Below are positions 41,542-50,605 of a stretch of 64,000 bases of DNA, one piece after another (within the stretch, counting starts at the first letter, position 1; the number at the start of each line of letters is the position of its first letter). The position numbers were made by a program, and so were the translations under genes. The notes beneath the pieces are model-generated. The model was not told where the DNA came from and made no database searches. It saw nothing but the letters and a program-made list of their open reading frames with translations. The DNA is from Paenibacillus nanensis. Its GTDB lineage: Bacteria > Bacillota > Bacilli > Paenibacillales > Paenibacillaceae. Location: contig NZ_QXQA01000005.1 of assembly GCF_003583765.1 (NCBI RefSeq), forward strand, positions 62,001-126,000, in the 5' to 3' direction.

Positions 41542-42426
41542 TTAGCGGGTTTCCGAAACGGCTAGCGAACGCATGCGCAGCTTGCGGACAACTAATCCTT
41601 GCGTAGGCGAGAACAGGAAAGCGGCGAGGAACAGCAAGCCTGCCGCGCATACGATACAGCCCGCAATCGAAGCGTCCAGCCATATCGAAGCCGAATAGCC
41701 GATGAACGTGCTGACAATGCCGGCTGCAATGCTTAAAGCGATCATCGTCCCGAGCTTTTCGGTCAATAGATACGCCGTTGAGGCCGGTACAATAAGCATC
41801 CCGACGACCAGAATGGCGCCGACGCTCTCGAAGGAGCTGACTGTCGCCATCGATACAAGCCCCATAAGCAGATAATGGAAAAACGCGACCGGAATACCGA
41901 TGGCCGCCGCGAGCGCCGGGTCGAACGAACAGATTTTGAATTGCTTATAAAATAATCCGATGATCAAAGAGATGACGAGAAGCGTGACGCCAAGCAGCCA
42001 GACAGCCTTCGGTCCCAAGCTCATCCCGCCGATTTCCCATAAATTCCAATGCACGAATGCAATTTCTCCGTATAGGATCGCGTCCTGGTCCAGATGCACT
42101 TGCCTTGCAAACAAGCTGACGAGAATAACGCCGATCGCGAATAAGGCTGTAAACACCACGCCTATCGACGCGTCGGATTGGATGCCGCTCCGCTGGAACA
42201 AGCCGATCAGAAGCACGGTGATCAACCCGAACACCAGCGCGGCGAACATCATTAACATCGAATCCCTGGAGCCGCTAATGAGAAAAGCGATAACGATTCC
42301 CGGCATAACGGAGTGGCTGATCGCGTCCCCGATCATGGCCATTTTGCGCAGGACTAGGAAAACGCCGACGATTCCGCAGCAAGCGGCTACTAACGAGCCC
42401 GTTAACAAGATCCAAAAGTCGCTCAT
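41542..42426 (-). CDS. Manganese/zinc ABC transporter permease (second, MntD/TroD type)
   Basis: 294 residues from the ATG that overlaps the stop of the preceding permease (ATGA). A longer upstream frame inside that gene is rejected. About nine membrane helices of the ABC-3 family. Signature SHSVMPGIVIAF near 50-61 and the motif SFDPALAAAIGIPVAFFHYLL at about 180-200. It forms the channel with the upstream permease. Last gene of the mntABCD/troABCD-like operon, followed by a terminator. Confidence 0.9.
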   Translation of the reverse strand: MSDFWILLTGSLVAACCGIVGVFLVLRKMAMIGDAISHSVMPGIVIAFLISGSRDSMLMMFAALVFGLITVLLIGLFQRSGIQSDASIGVVFTALFAIGVILVSLFARQVHLDQDAILYGEIAFVHWNLWEIGGMSLGPKAVWLLGVTLLVISLIIGLFYKQFKICSFDPALAAAIGIPVAFFHYLLMGLVSMATVSSFESVGAILVVGMLIVPASTAYLLTEKLGTMIALSIAAGIVSTFIGYSASIWLDASIAGCIVCAAGLLFLAAFLFSPTQGLVVRKLRMRSLAVSETR

Positions 42427-43361
42427 CCCGCCGCCTCCCCTTTCATGCGCTCCGCGCGCAGCTCGTTCTCCAGCAAAAAGCGTTTTTTGACGCGGGCGCT
42501 CATGAAGCGTTTGGCAACAATCCCCCGCTTGGGCCCAAACAGCACGGACACGATAAAAAAGAAGGTTGCTGCGAGCACCGTCACAGGTCCTGTCGGCATG
42601 CTGGAGACGGAGGAGCTGATCCACGTGCCGAGCGCCCCGCTTAACGCGCCGAATAACCCCGATAATGCGATCATGGCGCTTAAGCTGTTCGTCCAATACC
42701 TCGCCGATACCGCCGGCGCTATAAGCATCGCGGAGATCAGGACGACTCCAACAGCCTGAATGCCTGCCACTACCGCGATAACCATTAACAGCATGAGCAG
42801 CTGCTCCAGCAAAGCGACGGGATATCCGATTCCCCGGGCGAAGCCGGGATCGAAGGAGATCAGCTTAAATTGCTTGAACAGCAGCGTGCAAATGGTCACT
42901 AGCAAAATGCTGATGAGCGACATCGTGACGACATCGGAGCCTACCATTGCGGCCGCTTGCCCGAACAAAAATTTATCCAGGCCGGATTGATTCCCGTAAT
43001 CGCCATGCTGGATAAAGGTGAGAAGCACAATGCCCAATCCGAAAAAGGTCGTAAGTATAATGCCGAGCGCGGCATCCTGCTTCAGCTTGGAATGTCTTGT
43101 TAAATACCCGATGCCGAAGGTCGCGATCATCCCCGCTATACCTGCGCCAACCAGGAAGACGCCGATCGACTTCACCCCGGTCAGCATAAAAGCGATACAA
43201 ATGCCGGGCAAAGCCGCATGCGCCAGCGTATCGCCGACTAAGCTTTGCTTGCGAAGATAGGAGAAGCTGCCGATGACGCCGCTGCTTAGGCCAAGAAGCA
43301 TGCAGCCCAGCAAGATCCAGCGCATGTTCGGGTCGGAAAGCATAGCCGTTATATTATTCAT
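42423..43361 (-). CDS. Manganese/zinc ABC transporter permease (first, MntC/TroC type)
   Basis: 312 residues, ABC-3 permease with about nine helices. Conserved AHAALPGICIAF near 47-58 and SFDPGFARGIGYPVALLEQLL. The C-terminal 40 residues are cytoplasmic and strongly basic (KRFMSARVKKRFLLENELRAERMKG). Paired with the downstream permease, which lacks a separate ribosome site of note and is translationally coupled. It overlaps the ATPase gene end by 8 bp. Confidence 0.9.
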   Translation of the reverse strand: MNNITAMLSDPNMRWILLGCMLLGLSSGVIGSFSYLRKQSLVGDTLAHAALPGICIAFMLTGVKSIGVFLVGAGIAGMIATFGIGYLTRHSKLKQDAALGIILTTFFGLGIVLLTFIQHGDYGNQSGLDKFLFGQAAAMVGSDVVTMSLISILLVTICTLLFKQFKLISFDPGFARGIGYPVALLEQLLMLLMVIAVVAGIQAVGVVLISAMLIAPAVSARYWTNSLSAMIALSGLFGALSGALGTWISSSVSSMPTGPVTVLAATFFFIVSVLFGPKRGIVAKRFMSARVKKRFLLENELRAERMKGEAAG

Positions 43362-44178
43362 GGCCGCTCTCCCCTTTCGGCACCGCTATTCCGGCGCCTT
43401 CTCCGGTTAAGCTGCTGTCCAGAAACGCAAGCCGACCGCCGTACGTGCGCTGAAGCTGCTCTCTCGTAAACGTATCTTTTGTCGGCCCGAATGCCTGAAG
43501 CTCCACGTTCAGCAGCAGCACGGAGTCGAAATATTGCTGGACGGTCGCGAGGTCGTGGTGGACGACGATAACGGTTTTCCCTTGCTTCTTCAGCTCCTGG
43601 AGCAGCGTAATGATCGCCTTCTCCGTCGCGGCGTCGACGCCCGCGAACGGTTCATCCATGAAATACAGCTTCGCGTTCTGGGCGAGCGCCCTCGCCAAAA
43701 ATACGCGCTGCTGCTGGCCTCCTGACAGCTGGCTGATCTGCCGGTCCGCGAAATCGCCCATGCCGACCTTCTCCAAGCATTCAAGCGCCAGCGCCTTATC
43801 CTTCGCCTTCGGCCGACCGAACCATCCGAGTCTGCCGTATGTTCCCATCAGCACAACATCAAGGGCGTTCGTCGGAAAATCCCAATCCACGGATTCCCGC
43901 TGGGGCACATAACCGATCAGCTTGCGCTGCTCCTTGCAAGGCTTGCCGTATACCAGCACTTCGCCCCCGATGGTAGGAATAAGACCAAGCGCCGCTTTGA
44001 TCATGGTCGACTTCCCTGCCCCGTTCGGACCGATCACGCCGATCAGCTCCCCTTCTTTCACCTCAAAGGAAACGTTGCGAAGCACGGGCTTTTTCTGGTA
44101 AGCGGCGCTTAACCCGCTGACGGAGAGAGGGGGCTTATTCCCCTGCTCCTTGTATAGATTGCTAGCTGCATGACTCAT
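43354..44178 (-). CDS. Manganese/zinc ABC transporter ATPase (MntB/TroB type)
   Basis: 274 residues. Walker A GPNGAGKST at 50-58, Q-loop VPQRESVDWDFP, signature LSGGQQQRVFLARAL, Walker B YFMDEPFAGVD, H-loop VVHHDL. The VDWDFP after the Q is typical for the Mn/Zn/Fe chelate ATPases of the ABC-3 class. It powers import through the two permeases. It follows the binding-protein gene by 32 bp. Confidence 0.92.
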   Translation of the reverse strand: MSHAASNLYKEQGNKPPLSVSGLSAAYQKKPVLRNVSFEVKEGELIGVIGPNGAGKSTMIKAALGLIPTIGGEVLVYGKPCKEQRKLIGYVPQRESVDWDFPTNALDVVLMGTYGRLGWFGRPKAKDKALALECLEKVGMGDFADRQISQLSGGQQQRVFLARALAQNAKLYFMDEPFAGVDAATEKAIITLLQELKKQGKTVIVVHHDLATVQQYFDSVLLLNVELQAFGPTKDTFTREQLQRTYGGRLAFLDSSLTGEGAGIAVPKGESGHE

Positions 44179-44210
44179 ATCCGCTCATCCCTTCGCGTTA
44201 TTCGGAACAG

Positions 44211-45176
44211 CTATTTCAACGACTTTACAATCGTATCGACGTTATGTCTAACCATGCCGAGGTACGTTCCTTCTTCCGTACCCGCGTCTCCCATCGCGTC
44301 CGAGAACAGCTGTCCGCCAATTTTCACCTCATGCCCGAGCTCGCGCGCGCCTTCAATGACGGATTCAATCGATTTCGTGGATACGCTCGATTCAACAAAT
44401 ACGGCCTTGATGCCGTTCTCCACCAGAAAATCGCGCAGCTCGCTTACATCCTTCGACCCGTATTCCGACATCGTGTTGATTCCCTGCAAGCCCTTAACCT
44501 CAATGCCGTACGCCCTGCCGAAGTAGCCGAAGGCGTCATGCGCGGTAACTAATATTCTGCTATTCGCCGGTATTGCCGCAATTTGCTCCTTGGCGTACGC
44601 GTCCAGCTCCTCCATCTTCTTCAGATACGCTTCGGCGTTTGCTTGATACTGATCCGCATGTGCGGGATCCTTCTCCGCAAGTGTATCTCGGATCACCTCC
44701 ACCGCGGACATCCACAGCTTGACGTCGAACCAAATATGCGGGTCATGCGTTGCTCCGCCTGCTGCCGACGGGTCAGTAATCAATTGCTCCTCCTTTAAGT
44801 AAGACGCAACCGCAACAACGGGCTTTGATTTTTCCATCTGCTCGAAAATTTCGCCCATCTTGCCTTCGAGATGAAGACCGTTATAAAAAATGACATCGGC
44901 GTCATCGAGCTTTCTCACATCGCCCTGCGACGCTTTGTACAAATGGGGATCGATGCCAGGGCCCATTAGGCCCGTCACTTCCACAAATTCTCCGCCAACC
45001 TCCGAGACAGCATCCGCGATCATGCCGGTTGTTGCGGTAATTCTCAGCTTCCCGCCCGCTTCCGGATTTCGCGCCGTCCCTCCGCACCCAGCGAGCGTAG
45101 ACACTGCCAAAGAAAGAAACAATAGCGTCATCATCAACCTTTTTAACGCGGAATTGGCCCGCTTCCCTTTTCGCAC
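44211..45176 (-). CDS. Manganese/zinc-binding lipoprotein (TroA/MntA type)
   Basis: 321 residues starting with GTG, 8 bp after GGGAGG. Lipoprotein signal with lipobox LAGC (Cys31). A cluster A-I binding protein: metal-ligand histidines in GIDPHLY and THDPHIWFD, a third ligand in VTAHDAFGYFGRAYGIEV, and the closing aspartate in GGQLFSDAMG. The third ligand is His as in TroA, not Glu as in PsaA/MntC, so both Zn and Mn are possible. The MntR-like operator upstream favours Mn. First gene of the operon. Confidence 0.9.
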   Translation of the reverse strand: MRKGKRANSALKRLMMTLLFLSLAVSTLAGCGGTARNPEAGGKLRITATTGMIADAVSEVGGEFVEVTGLMGPGIDPHLYKASQGDVRKLDDADVIFYNGLHLEGKMGEIFEQMEKSKPVVAVASYLKEEQLITDPSAAGGATHDPHIWFDVKLWMSAVEVIRDTLAEKDPAHADQYQANAEAYLKKMEELDAYAKEQIAAIPANSRILVTAHDAFGYFGRAYGIEVKGLQGINTMSEYGSKDVSELRDFLVENGIKAVFVESSVSTKSIESVIEGARELGHEVKIGGQLFSDAMGDAGTEEGTYLGMVRHNVDTIVKSLK

Positions 45177-45244
45177 TTTATACGCCTCCCATTTTCAACT
45201 TTTGCATCGGTCAACCTATTTTAGATCAACGCCTCTTTTTTAAT

Positions 45245-45272
45245 ATTATACAAAAAAGTTTCTATAGTGCAA
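45245..45272 (-). promoter_or_regulatory. Promoter of the Mn/Zn transporter operon
   Basis: Minus-strand TTGCAC (complement of 45267-45272), 16-bp spacer, TATAAT (complement of 45245-45250), about 70 bp before the GTG start. Confidence 0.65.
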
Positions 45273-45275
45273 CAT
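45256..45275 (-). promoter_or_regulatory. MntR-like operator
   Basis: Minus-strand ATGTTGCACTATAGAAACTT overlaps the -35 and spacer. It has the pattern TTGCA-N5-GAAACTT, which I recall from Bacillus MntR sites. Binding here would repress in high manganese. Confidence 0.55.
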
Positions 45276-45329
45276 TTCTTTTTGACGCCGCCCTTTTTCC
45301 TGCAAAATGCGGTGATTTAAGCGGGCCGC

Positions 45330-45776
45330 ACGTGTCTAATTGTTCAAACGCTGACAGTAACGAGCCGATAACGACGCCTCACGCAACTAATTGTTCAGTC
45401 GCTGACAGTAACGAGCCAATAACGACGCCTCACGCAACTAATTGTTCAGTCGCTGACAGTAACGAGCCAATAACGACGCCACACGCAACTAAATGATCAA
45501 ACGCTGCTAGTGACGAGCCAATAACGACGCCTCACGTAACTAATTGTTCAAACGCTGACAGTAACGAGCCAATAACGACGCCACACGCAACTAAATGATC
45601 AAACGCTGCTAGTGACGAGCCAATAACGACGCTTCACGTAACTAATTGTTCAAACGCTGACAGTAACGAGCCAATAACGACGCCTCACGCAACTAATTGT
45701 TCAGTCGCTGACAGTAACGAGCCAATAAGAACTTTACACGCAACTAATCGTTCAAACACTAGCGGTAACGAGGCGT
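45330..45776 (-). repeat. Tandem array 2: nine 51-bp units, same family as array 1
   Basis: The landmark ACGAGCC recurs at 45360, 45411, 45462, 45513, 45564, 45615, 45666 and 45717, and as ACGAGGC at 45768, exactly 51 bp apart. Inside it a 102-bp two-unit block (from about 45480) is repeated once with a single difference (GCCTCACG versus GCTTCACG). Read on the minus strand, units contain CATTTAGTTGCG or CAATTAGTTGCG followed by TTATTGGCTCG, matching the array 1 core. It lies between the transporter promoter and the PBP terminator. No coding evidence. Confidence 0.95.
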
Positions 45777-45781
45777 AAACA

Positions 45782-45817
45782 AAAAAGCTGCCCATGACGA
45801 CATGTCATGGACAGCTT
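45782..45817 (-). terminator. Terminator of the PBP gene
   Basis: AAGCTGTCCATGAC ... GTCATGGGCAGCTT hairpin followed by TTTTTGTTT on the minus strand. The repeat array begins within a few bases. Confidence 0.85.
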
Positions 45818-45838
45818 CAGCTTGAGTGCTGCGCGTGC

Positions 45839-47959
45839 TTATTGAGCTCCTGTATTCGTTTGATTCGGACCAGTCGGAGTGGCCGAATTTTCTGTTCCTG
45901 TGCCGGTCGAGCCCGGCGGGGTGCCTTCTGTTCCTGACTCCAGGGATTTCTTAAGCGCCGTATTCGGCGTGCCGGTAAGCCCGATCTCCGCGTCGTACGC
46001 GTCAAAGATTTGTCGTGCAATCGGTGCCGCGCCGAAGCTGCCGAAGCCGCCGTCCGGCACGACAACCGCAACGGCCAGCTTCGGTTTGTCGGCAGGCGCG
46101 TACGCGATAAATACCGCGTTATTTGCCATTTTTCCGCCCGCGACCGTCTGCTCAGAGGTCCCCGTCTTCCGATTGAAGCTGTGCTGGAAGCCTTCGAAGC
46201 CCTGCACTTTAACTTGAGACATACCGGCTTCGATTTCCTCCCAATATTCTACCGGAAAGTCAACCGTATTGAGCACTTCCGGCTTAAAGCTTTGGACCAC
46301 ATTGCCGTCGGAATCTTTAATTTCATTTACAAATTGAGGCTTCATTCTTTTGCCTCTATTCGCAAGCATAGTGGCATACTGTGCAAGCTGAAGAGTCGTA
46401 TAACGGCCCTGCTGGCCAAACGATGCAAATACAAGCGCAGATTGCATACTATCTCGTTCTGCTGAATTGAAATAATCGATAACGCCCAGTACCTCACCAG
46501 GGAGCCCGCTTTCCGTCGAAACGCCGAGACCAAATTGCTTCATGTAGCTGTCCCAAATCTCGACGGCAGACTTACCGTTTACCGTGCCGCGCGCAACCAG
46601 CTTGTTGCCGACCATAGCGGCCATGAACGGGTTAGAGGAATTAGCGATAGCTCCCGCACCGTCGATGCTGCCGAATACTTTGCCCTCCGAGTTGCCGATT
46701 CTCCTTTGGTAGCCTTCTTTACCAAAGTAGAAGGCGCCCGTATCTTTATACCGAGTTGTTGTTGAAAACAGCTTCTCGTTAAGTCCAATCAAAACGGATA
46801 ATGGCTTCACCGTCGAACCAAGCGGAACGATGGAGGATGGATGTTTTGGCCGCTCTTCATCTGAATACGGTCCGTACACCGTCCGGATCGTGCCGTTCGA
46901 CAGCACATGTCCGAAGTTTTTATAGTCTTCGGCGCTGATGCTGCCGCCGGCCCAAATATTCGGATCATAATCCGGCATGCTCGCCATCGCGACGACCTTG
47001 CCAGTATCCACTTCCATCGCCACAGCGAAGCCTGTCTGCGCGTCTGGCGCGTATTCGTAACGGTTCTTGGACGTACGAATTTTTTCCAGATGCTTCATGA
47101 TCGCTTCTTCCGTTTTCAACTGCACGTCCTTGTCGATCGTAAGATACAAGTTCGCGCCCTTCTCCGGATTCGTTATACGCATCGGGCCGATAATATGCTC
47201 CTTGTTATTGACCGGATACGACTTCAAGCCGTTTTTACCGCGGAGCACATCCTGATACATAAATTCAAGGCCGTCGAGTCCAACCTCTTCCTCTTCCAAA
47301 TATTGAAGAGTTGGATCTTCTTCTCCCATTTTGGCCTTATAAAACTCATTATCCAGCCGCACGCCCTTGTACTTCTTCAAGTAACCGACGAGCTGTACGG
47401 CGATCGAATTTTTATCATAGTTACGGACGCTTTCCTCCATAATCTCGATACCGGTGAAATCCGACCGGTTCTCCATAAAGTAAGCGACCTCCGCATTCGT
47501 TAAGCCCGACTTAATCCGTCTTGGCACAGACAATACGTTTCGCGAAAAATTCAAGTCCATTTGAAACAAAATATCGTCTACCGTCATTACTTTGTCCGAA
47601 TCTCCGTACTCCTTGAAGATCTCCGCAAGCTTTACGGCCGTTTCCCTTGCTGCTTCATCATAAGACTTCGACTTCGTTGAAGGCTGAAGGCTGTAATAGA
47701 GCGACTGCGTCGAAGTCGAATACGCAATCGGATAGCCCTCCGCGTCATATATATTGCCTCGAATCGGAGGGATCTGATCATTCCGCGTGCTGATCGTGAC
47801 GCCTTTTGCATTAAGCGCAGGCCCCTCAACAAACTGCAACACAGCCAATCTGACGATTAGCATACTGAATAACGCAAATGTTATAAAGAAAAAAAAGTTC
47901 AGACGGAACGAGAAATTCCGCCGGTTATCAATCTCCCGCTTTTGCGGATCGTCCTGCAT
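45839..47959 (-). CDS. Class B penicillin-binding protein (PBP2/PbpA-like transpeptidase)
   Basis: 706 residues from the ATG 8 bp after GGGGAG. One N-terminal membrane helix (about 20-46). A PBP dimerisation domain follows, with the RGNIYDAEGYPIAYS motif near 67-81. The transpeptidase domain has SxxK at Ser382 (LGSTVKPLS), SxN in IANSSNPF and KTGT in NRKTGTSEQ. It cross-links peptidoglycan, probably in elongation. The C-terminal 40 residues are Ser/Thr/Gly/Pro-rich and disordered. Alternatives within the class (PBP2A, PbpH) cannot be separated by eye. Confidence 0.92.
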   Translation of the reverse strand: MQDDPQKREIDNRRNFSFRLNFFFFITFALFSMLIVRLAVLQFVEGPALNAKGVTISTRNDQIPPIRGNIYDAEGYPIAYSTSTQSLYYSLQPSTKSKSYDEAARETAVKLAEIFKEYGDSDKVMTVDDILFQMDLNFSRNVLSVPRRIKSGLTNAEVAYFMENRSDFTGIEIMEESVRNYDKNSIAVQLVGYLKKYKGVRLDNEFYKAKMGEEDPTLQYLEEEEVGLDGLEFMYQDVLRGKNGLKSYPVNNKEHIIGPMRITNPEKGANLYLTIDKDVQLKTEEAIMKHLEKIRTSKNRYEYAPDAQTGFAVAMEVDTGKVVAMASMPDYDPNIWAGGSISAEDYKNFGHVLSNGTIRTVYGPYSDEERPKHPSSIVPLGSTVKPLSVLIGLNEKLFSTTTRYKDTGAFYFGKEGYQRRIGNSEGKVFGSIDGAGAIANSSNPFMAAMVGNKLVARGTVNGKSAVEIWDSYMKQFGLGVSTESGLPGEVLGVIDYFNSAERDSMQSALVFASFGQQGRYTTLQLAQYATMLANRGKRMKPQFVNEIKDSDGNVVQSFKPEVLNTVDFPVEYWEEIEAGMSQVKVQGFEGFQHSFNRKTGTSEQTVAGGKMANNAVFIAYAPADKPKLAVAVVVPDGGFGSFGAAPIARQIFDAYDAEIGLTGTPNTALKKSLESGTEGTPPGSTGTGTENSATPTGPNQTNTGAQ

Positions 47960-47999
47960 GCCGTTCACTCCCCACCCATGCAGGCTTTAAGCCTGCAGC

Positions 48000-48449
48000 C
48001 TAACTTTTTTCTTTTGCTTGATCGATAAAGGTCTGAATGACGCCTTCCAGCTGAAGCGTAATAAACGGCGATCCGTGCAGCGATACCTGCACCTCGCTCG
48101 AGCCGACTTCACCCTTCAGTTCTATGCTGTCCGATTTAACGGTATACGTGCCGTCATCATTTAAGGTATATTCCGCTTCCGCCGCGTCGCCAACCATCGC
48201 GCTGATCGCTTCTTCCTTGACGTTATCCATCACTTTGGTCCCGATTTCCTTCACGTCGTCAAGCGAATAACCGCTGTACAGCACCAAGCCGATGACAACA
48301 ATCGCAACGATCGCCCATTTCATAACTGTCTTTACAATCCGGACAACGATGAGCAATACAATAAGTCCGATCGCAAGGACCAGCCAATTATCCTTCAAAA
48401 ATGTCGTCCACGTCTCCGTGTCATACGACGTAAAATCCAAAAAATCCAT
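48000..48449 (-). CDS. Unrecognised membrane-anchored protein
   Basis: 149 residues from MDFLDFTSYDTETW, 6 bp after GGAGGGG. Two hydrophobic helices (about 22-40 and 42-60) lead to an acidic C-terminal domain with predicted beta strands (AEYTLNDDGTYTVKSDSIELKGEV), probably extracytoplasmic. No known family recognised. It lies 40 bp upstream of the PBP gene on the same strand and may be co-transcribed, hinting at a cell-envelope role. That is inference. Confidence 0.75.
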   Translation of the reverse strand: MDFLDFTSYDTETWTTFLKDNWLVLAIGLIVLLIVVRIVKTVMKWAIVAIVVIGLVLYSGYSLDDVKEIGTKVMDNVKEEAISAMVGDAAEAEYTLNDDGTYTVKSDSIELKGEVGSSEVQVSLHGSPFITLQLEGVIQTFIDQAKEKS

Positions 48450-48720
48450 GATGTACCCCTCCATTATATCTCCTTCTGCGTCCTATTATCAAACATTATA
48501 GCCTAGTAAAGATAGGCCGTAAACGTTCACTTCCAAGTCAGGAAGGTATATCCTGTCCCATTCCCACGTACTAGTAATAATAACCTCTAGCGCAGCAAAT
48601 TAAAGGTTGAATGATTGCATTAAGAGGTTGGATCTATCGCCCGTTAGAATTGTACGTTCGAGGTATGCTCGATAGCCTGTAATTCTGAAGTGGACATGGT
48701 AAAAGCTGGGAGGATCGCCT

Positions 48721-49884
48721 GTGAGAACCGCCGTTTGGCTCTATTTATTTCTATTTGTCGCTTTTTTTGATTTGCATGCGCAATATCCGATTTTAACGCC
48801 TTTTGCGATCTCGATCGGCGCGGCGCCTTCCTTCATCGGCTTAATGATGGGGATGTACTCCATTACGCATCTGCCCGGCAACCTTATTGCCGGTTATGGC
48901 GTGGACCGGTTCGGAAGCCGCTTGTTTATCGTGTTCAGCTTGCTTGCGGCAGGTATCGTGCTGCTCTTCCAATCTCATGTGACCGATCCGTGGCAATTGC
49001 TTCTATTACGCTCAATCAGCGGCTTCGTTCTCGCCTTTCTCTCTCCCGCTTGTCTCGCCCTGCTCGCGAGGCTTACGGATGACCGCGTCCAGCAGGGCAA
49101 GCTGATGGCGGGCAACGGTCTCGTTCATACGCTTGCGTCGGTCGTTTCTCCCGCGGCCGGCGCCTATCTCGTAGCCAAAATCGGCTTTGGCGTCGCCTTT
49201 ACCCTGCTGGGTTGGGTTCTTGTCGTAACCGCTTTATGCGCGCTCTTCTTCATCAAGGACATTAACCGTAAGCTGGATCGGAACCCGATCAAAGATGCCG
49301 CTGCGCAGCCCCTGCAGCCTGTCCAATCCGAGCCTGCGAAAACGGTCCCTTGGACGGTCTTCCTGCTGCCGGTCGGCTTGAGCTGCGCCCAAGGTATTTT
49401 ATCATTCGAGCTGCCCCTGCTCGCAAAAAACGAGGAAGCCATGATGACGACAGGCCTTTTGTTTTCGGTCATCAGCATTGGCGCCTTAATTACGCTGAGC
49501 ATGATGTTTCTGAACCGGATTCCTTCTTATTTCCGAACGGCGCTCGGATCCGTCTGTTTGGCCATCCTCTACTTCGGCATTGCGGCCGGTGTTCCGCTCC
49601 CTCTGCCCGTTATGCTGCTTGGCATCGGAATGATGAAAGGAATCGTGCTCCCGGCGTTATCCACGCTGCTGATCGAATTAAGCGGCGGCGCCCGCTATGG
49701 ACGAACCTTCTCCATACTGGCGATCGCCTCGTCTGTCGGCGCTTTTTTGGGACCTATGCTAGCCGGTCAGCTGCGAGACTTCGTATCCCCTTACTACATC
49801 GCATTTTTGGGGTTGATGCTTGCGCTCATGTTCCTTCCGTTCTACAGGCTGCGACGGATGGCGCCAAACACCCATTTTTCATAA
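48721..49884 (+). CDS. Major facilitator superfamily transporter
   Basis: 387 residues, 12 membrane helices. GTG start after GGGAGGA. The motif-A-like loop between helices 2 and 3 reads GYGVDRFGSRL (about 59-69). A cytoplasmic hydrophilic loop with KDINRKLDRNPIKDAAAQ separates the two halves. Likely a drug or sugar/metabolite antiporter: substrate cannot be assigned. Monocistronic. The 271 bp upstream hold no evident gene. Confidence 0.87.
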   Translation: MRTAVWLYLFLFVAFFDLHAQYPILTPFAISIGAAPSFIGLMMGMYSITHLPGNLIAGYGVDRFGSRLFIVFSLLAAGIVLLFQSHVTDPWQLLLLRSISGFVLAFLSPACLALLARLTDDRVQQGKLMAGNGLVHTLASVVSPAAGAYLVAKIGFGVAFTLLGWVLVVTALCALFFIKDINRKLDRNPIKDAAAQPLQPVQSEPAKTVPWTVFLLPVGLSCAQGILSFELPLLAKNEEAMMTTGLLFSVISIGALITLSMMFLNRIPSYFRTALGSVCLAILYFGIAAGVPLPLPVMLLGIGMMKGIVLPALSTLLIELSGGARYGRTFSILAIASSVGAFLGPMLAGQLRDFVSPYYIAFLGLMLALMFLPFYRLRRMAPNTHFS

Positions 49885-50019
49885 GAATAGGTAAGCGCAC
49901 AGGGCACACATCCTCTCCGCTCATAGTATGGATAGTGTCAAATGGCTAGTGCAATCCGCCCGGTTAACCGGCGCGCAGCTGTTTGAGGTCGAATGATTTG
50001 TGAGAGGGGTGACTCCAAT

Positions 50020-50124
50020 ATGTCAGGCGTAAACTTTGCCGACAGATTCCATGGCAACAATGTGGTCGGGATCCTAGTATTGTTCATTCTGCTCGTCGTA
50101 ATTGCATGCGCTGGCTTCTGGTGA
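50020..50124 (+). CDS. YjcZ-family sporulation peptide
   Basis: 34 residues, MSGVNFADRFHGNNVVGILV onward, with one membrane helix ending CAGFW. This is the pattern of the short YjcZ/YczM-type sporulation membrane peptides (LVLFILLVVI). GAGAGGGGTG lies about 8 bp upstream and a strong hairpin terminator follows, so it is its own unit. Function unknown, probably made in the sporulating cell. Confidence 0.8.
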   Translation: MSGVNFADRFHGNNVVGILVLFILLVVIACAGFW

Positions 50125-50154
50125 GCCTTTAATTGAGATTATATTTTATAGAAG

Positions 50155-50182
50155 CGGCCCGCCGATGCGGGCCGTTTTATTT
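50155..50182 (+). terminator. Terminator of the YjcZ-type gene
   Basis: CGGCCCGC-CGAT-GCGGGCCG followed by TTTTATTTTT. Confidence 0.9.
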
Positions 50183-50233
50183 TTGAAGCTAGCGGTTTGG
50201 TGGTACAATACTGGTGACGGGAGGGTCATTAAG

Positions 50234-50605
50234 ATGGAGTACGTTATTGTAGTCGAAGGAAAAAACGATAAAAGCAAGCTGCGGCGCGTATTGGACGACG
50301 GCGTAGCCATCTTCTGCACATTTGGAACGCCCGGAACCGATCAGCTGGAGAAATTGCGCAGAGAGGTCGGAGACAGAGACGTCTTTATTTTCACCGACAA
50401 CGATTCCTCGGGCAAACGGATTCGAGGCATGCTGCGCGACGTGTTTCCCGATGCCGAGCATATCTATACCCGAAGAGGCTATGCGGGCGTGGAGCATACG
50501 CCGGAGGAATATTTGATCCAGCAATTAGAAAAAGCGGGACTCGACGCGCATATTGTATATCCTGCGCCGGATCCCGCTTCCATGTGGAACAAAGATGAAT
50601 TTTAA
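50234..50605 (+). CDS. Toprim-domain protein (YusF-like)
   Basis: 123 residues, a lone TOPRIM fold. Catalytic glutamate in VIVVEGKNDKSKL (Glu8) and the DxD motif in FIFTDNDSSGKRIR (Asp54, Asp56). It resembles YusF of B. subtilis and the N-terminal half of RNase M5, without the C-terminal part. A role as nuclease or in rRNA/DNA processing is suggested by family only. GGGAGGG precedes the ATG at 8 bp. Its last four bases overlap the end of the convergent sco gene. Confidence 0.85.
   Translation: MEYVIVVEGKNDKSKLRRVLDDGVAIFCTFGTPGTDQLEKLRREVGDRDVFIFTDNDSSGKRIRGMLRDVFPDAEHIYTRRGYAGVEHTPEEYLIQQLEKAGLDAHIVYPAPDPASMWNKDEF

Noticed and set aside
42427..42696. Upstream extension of the second Mn/Zn permease
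   Set aside because: It lies within the first permease gene. The ATGA overlap start gives a normal ABC-3 permease.
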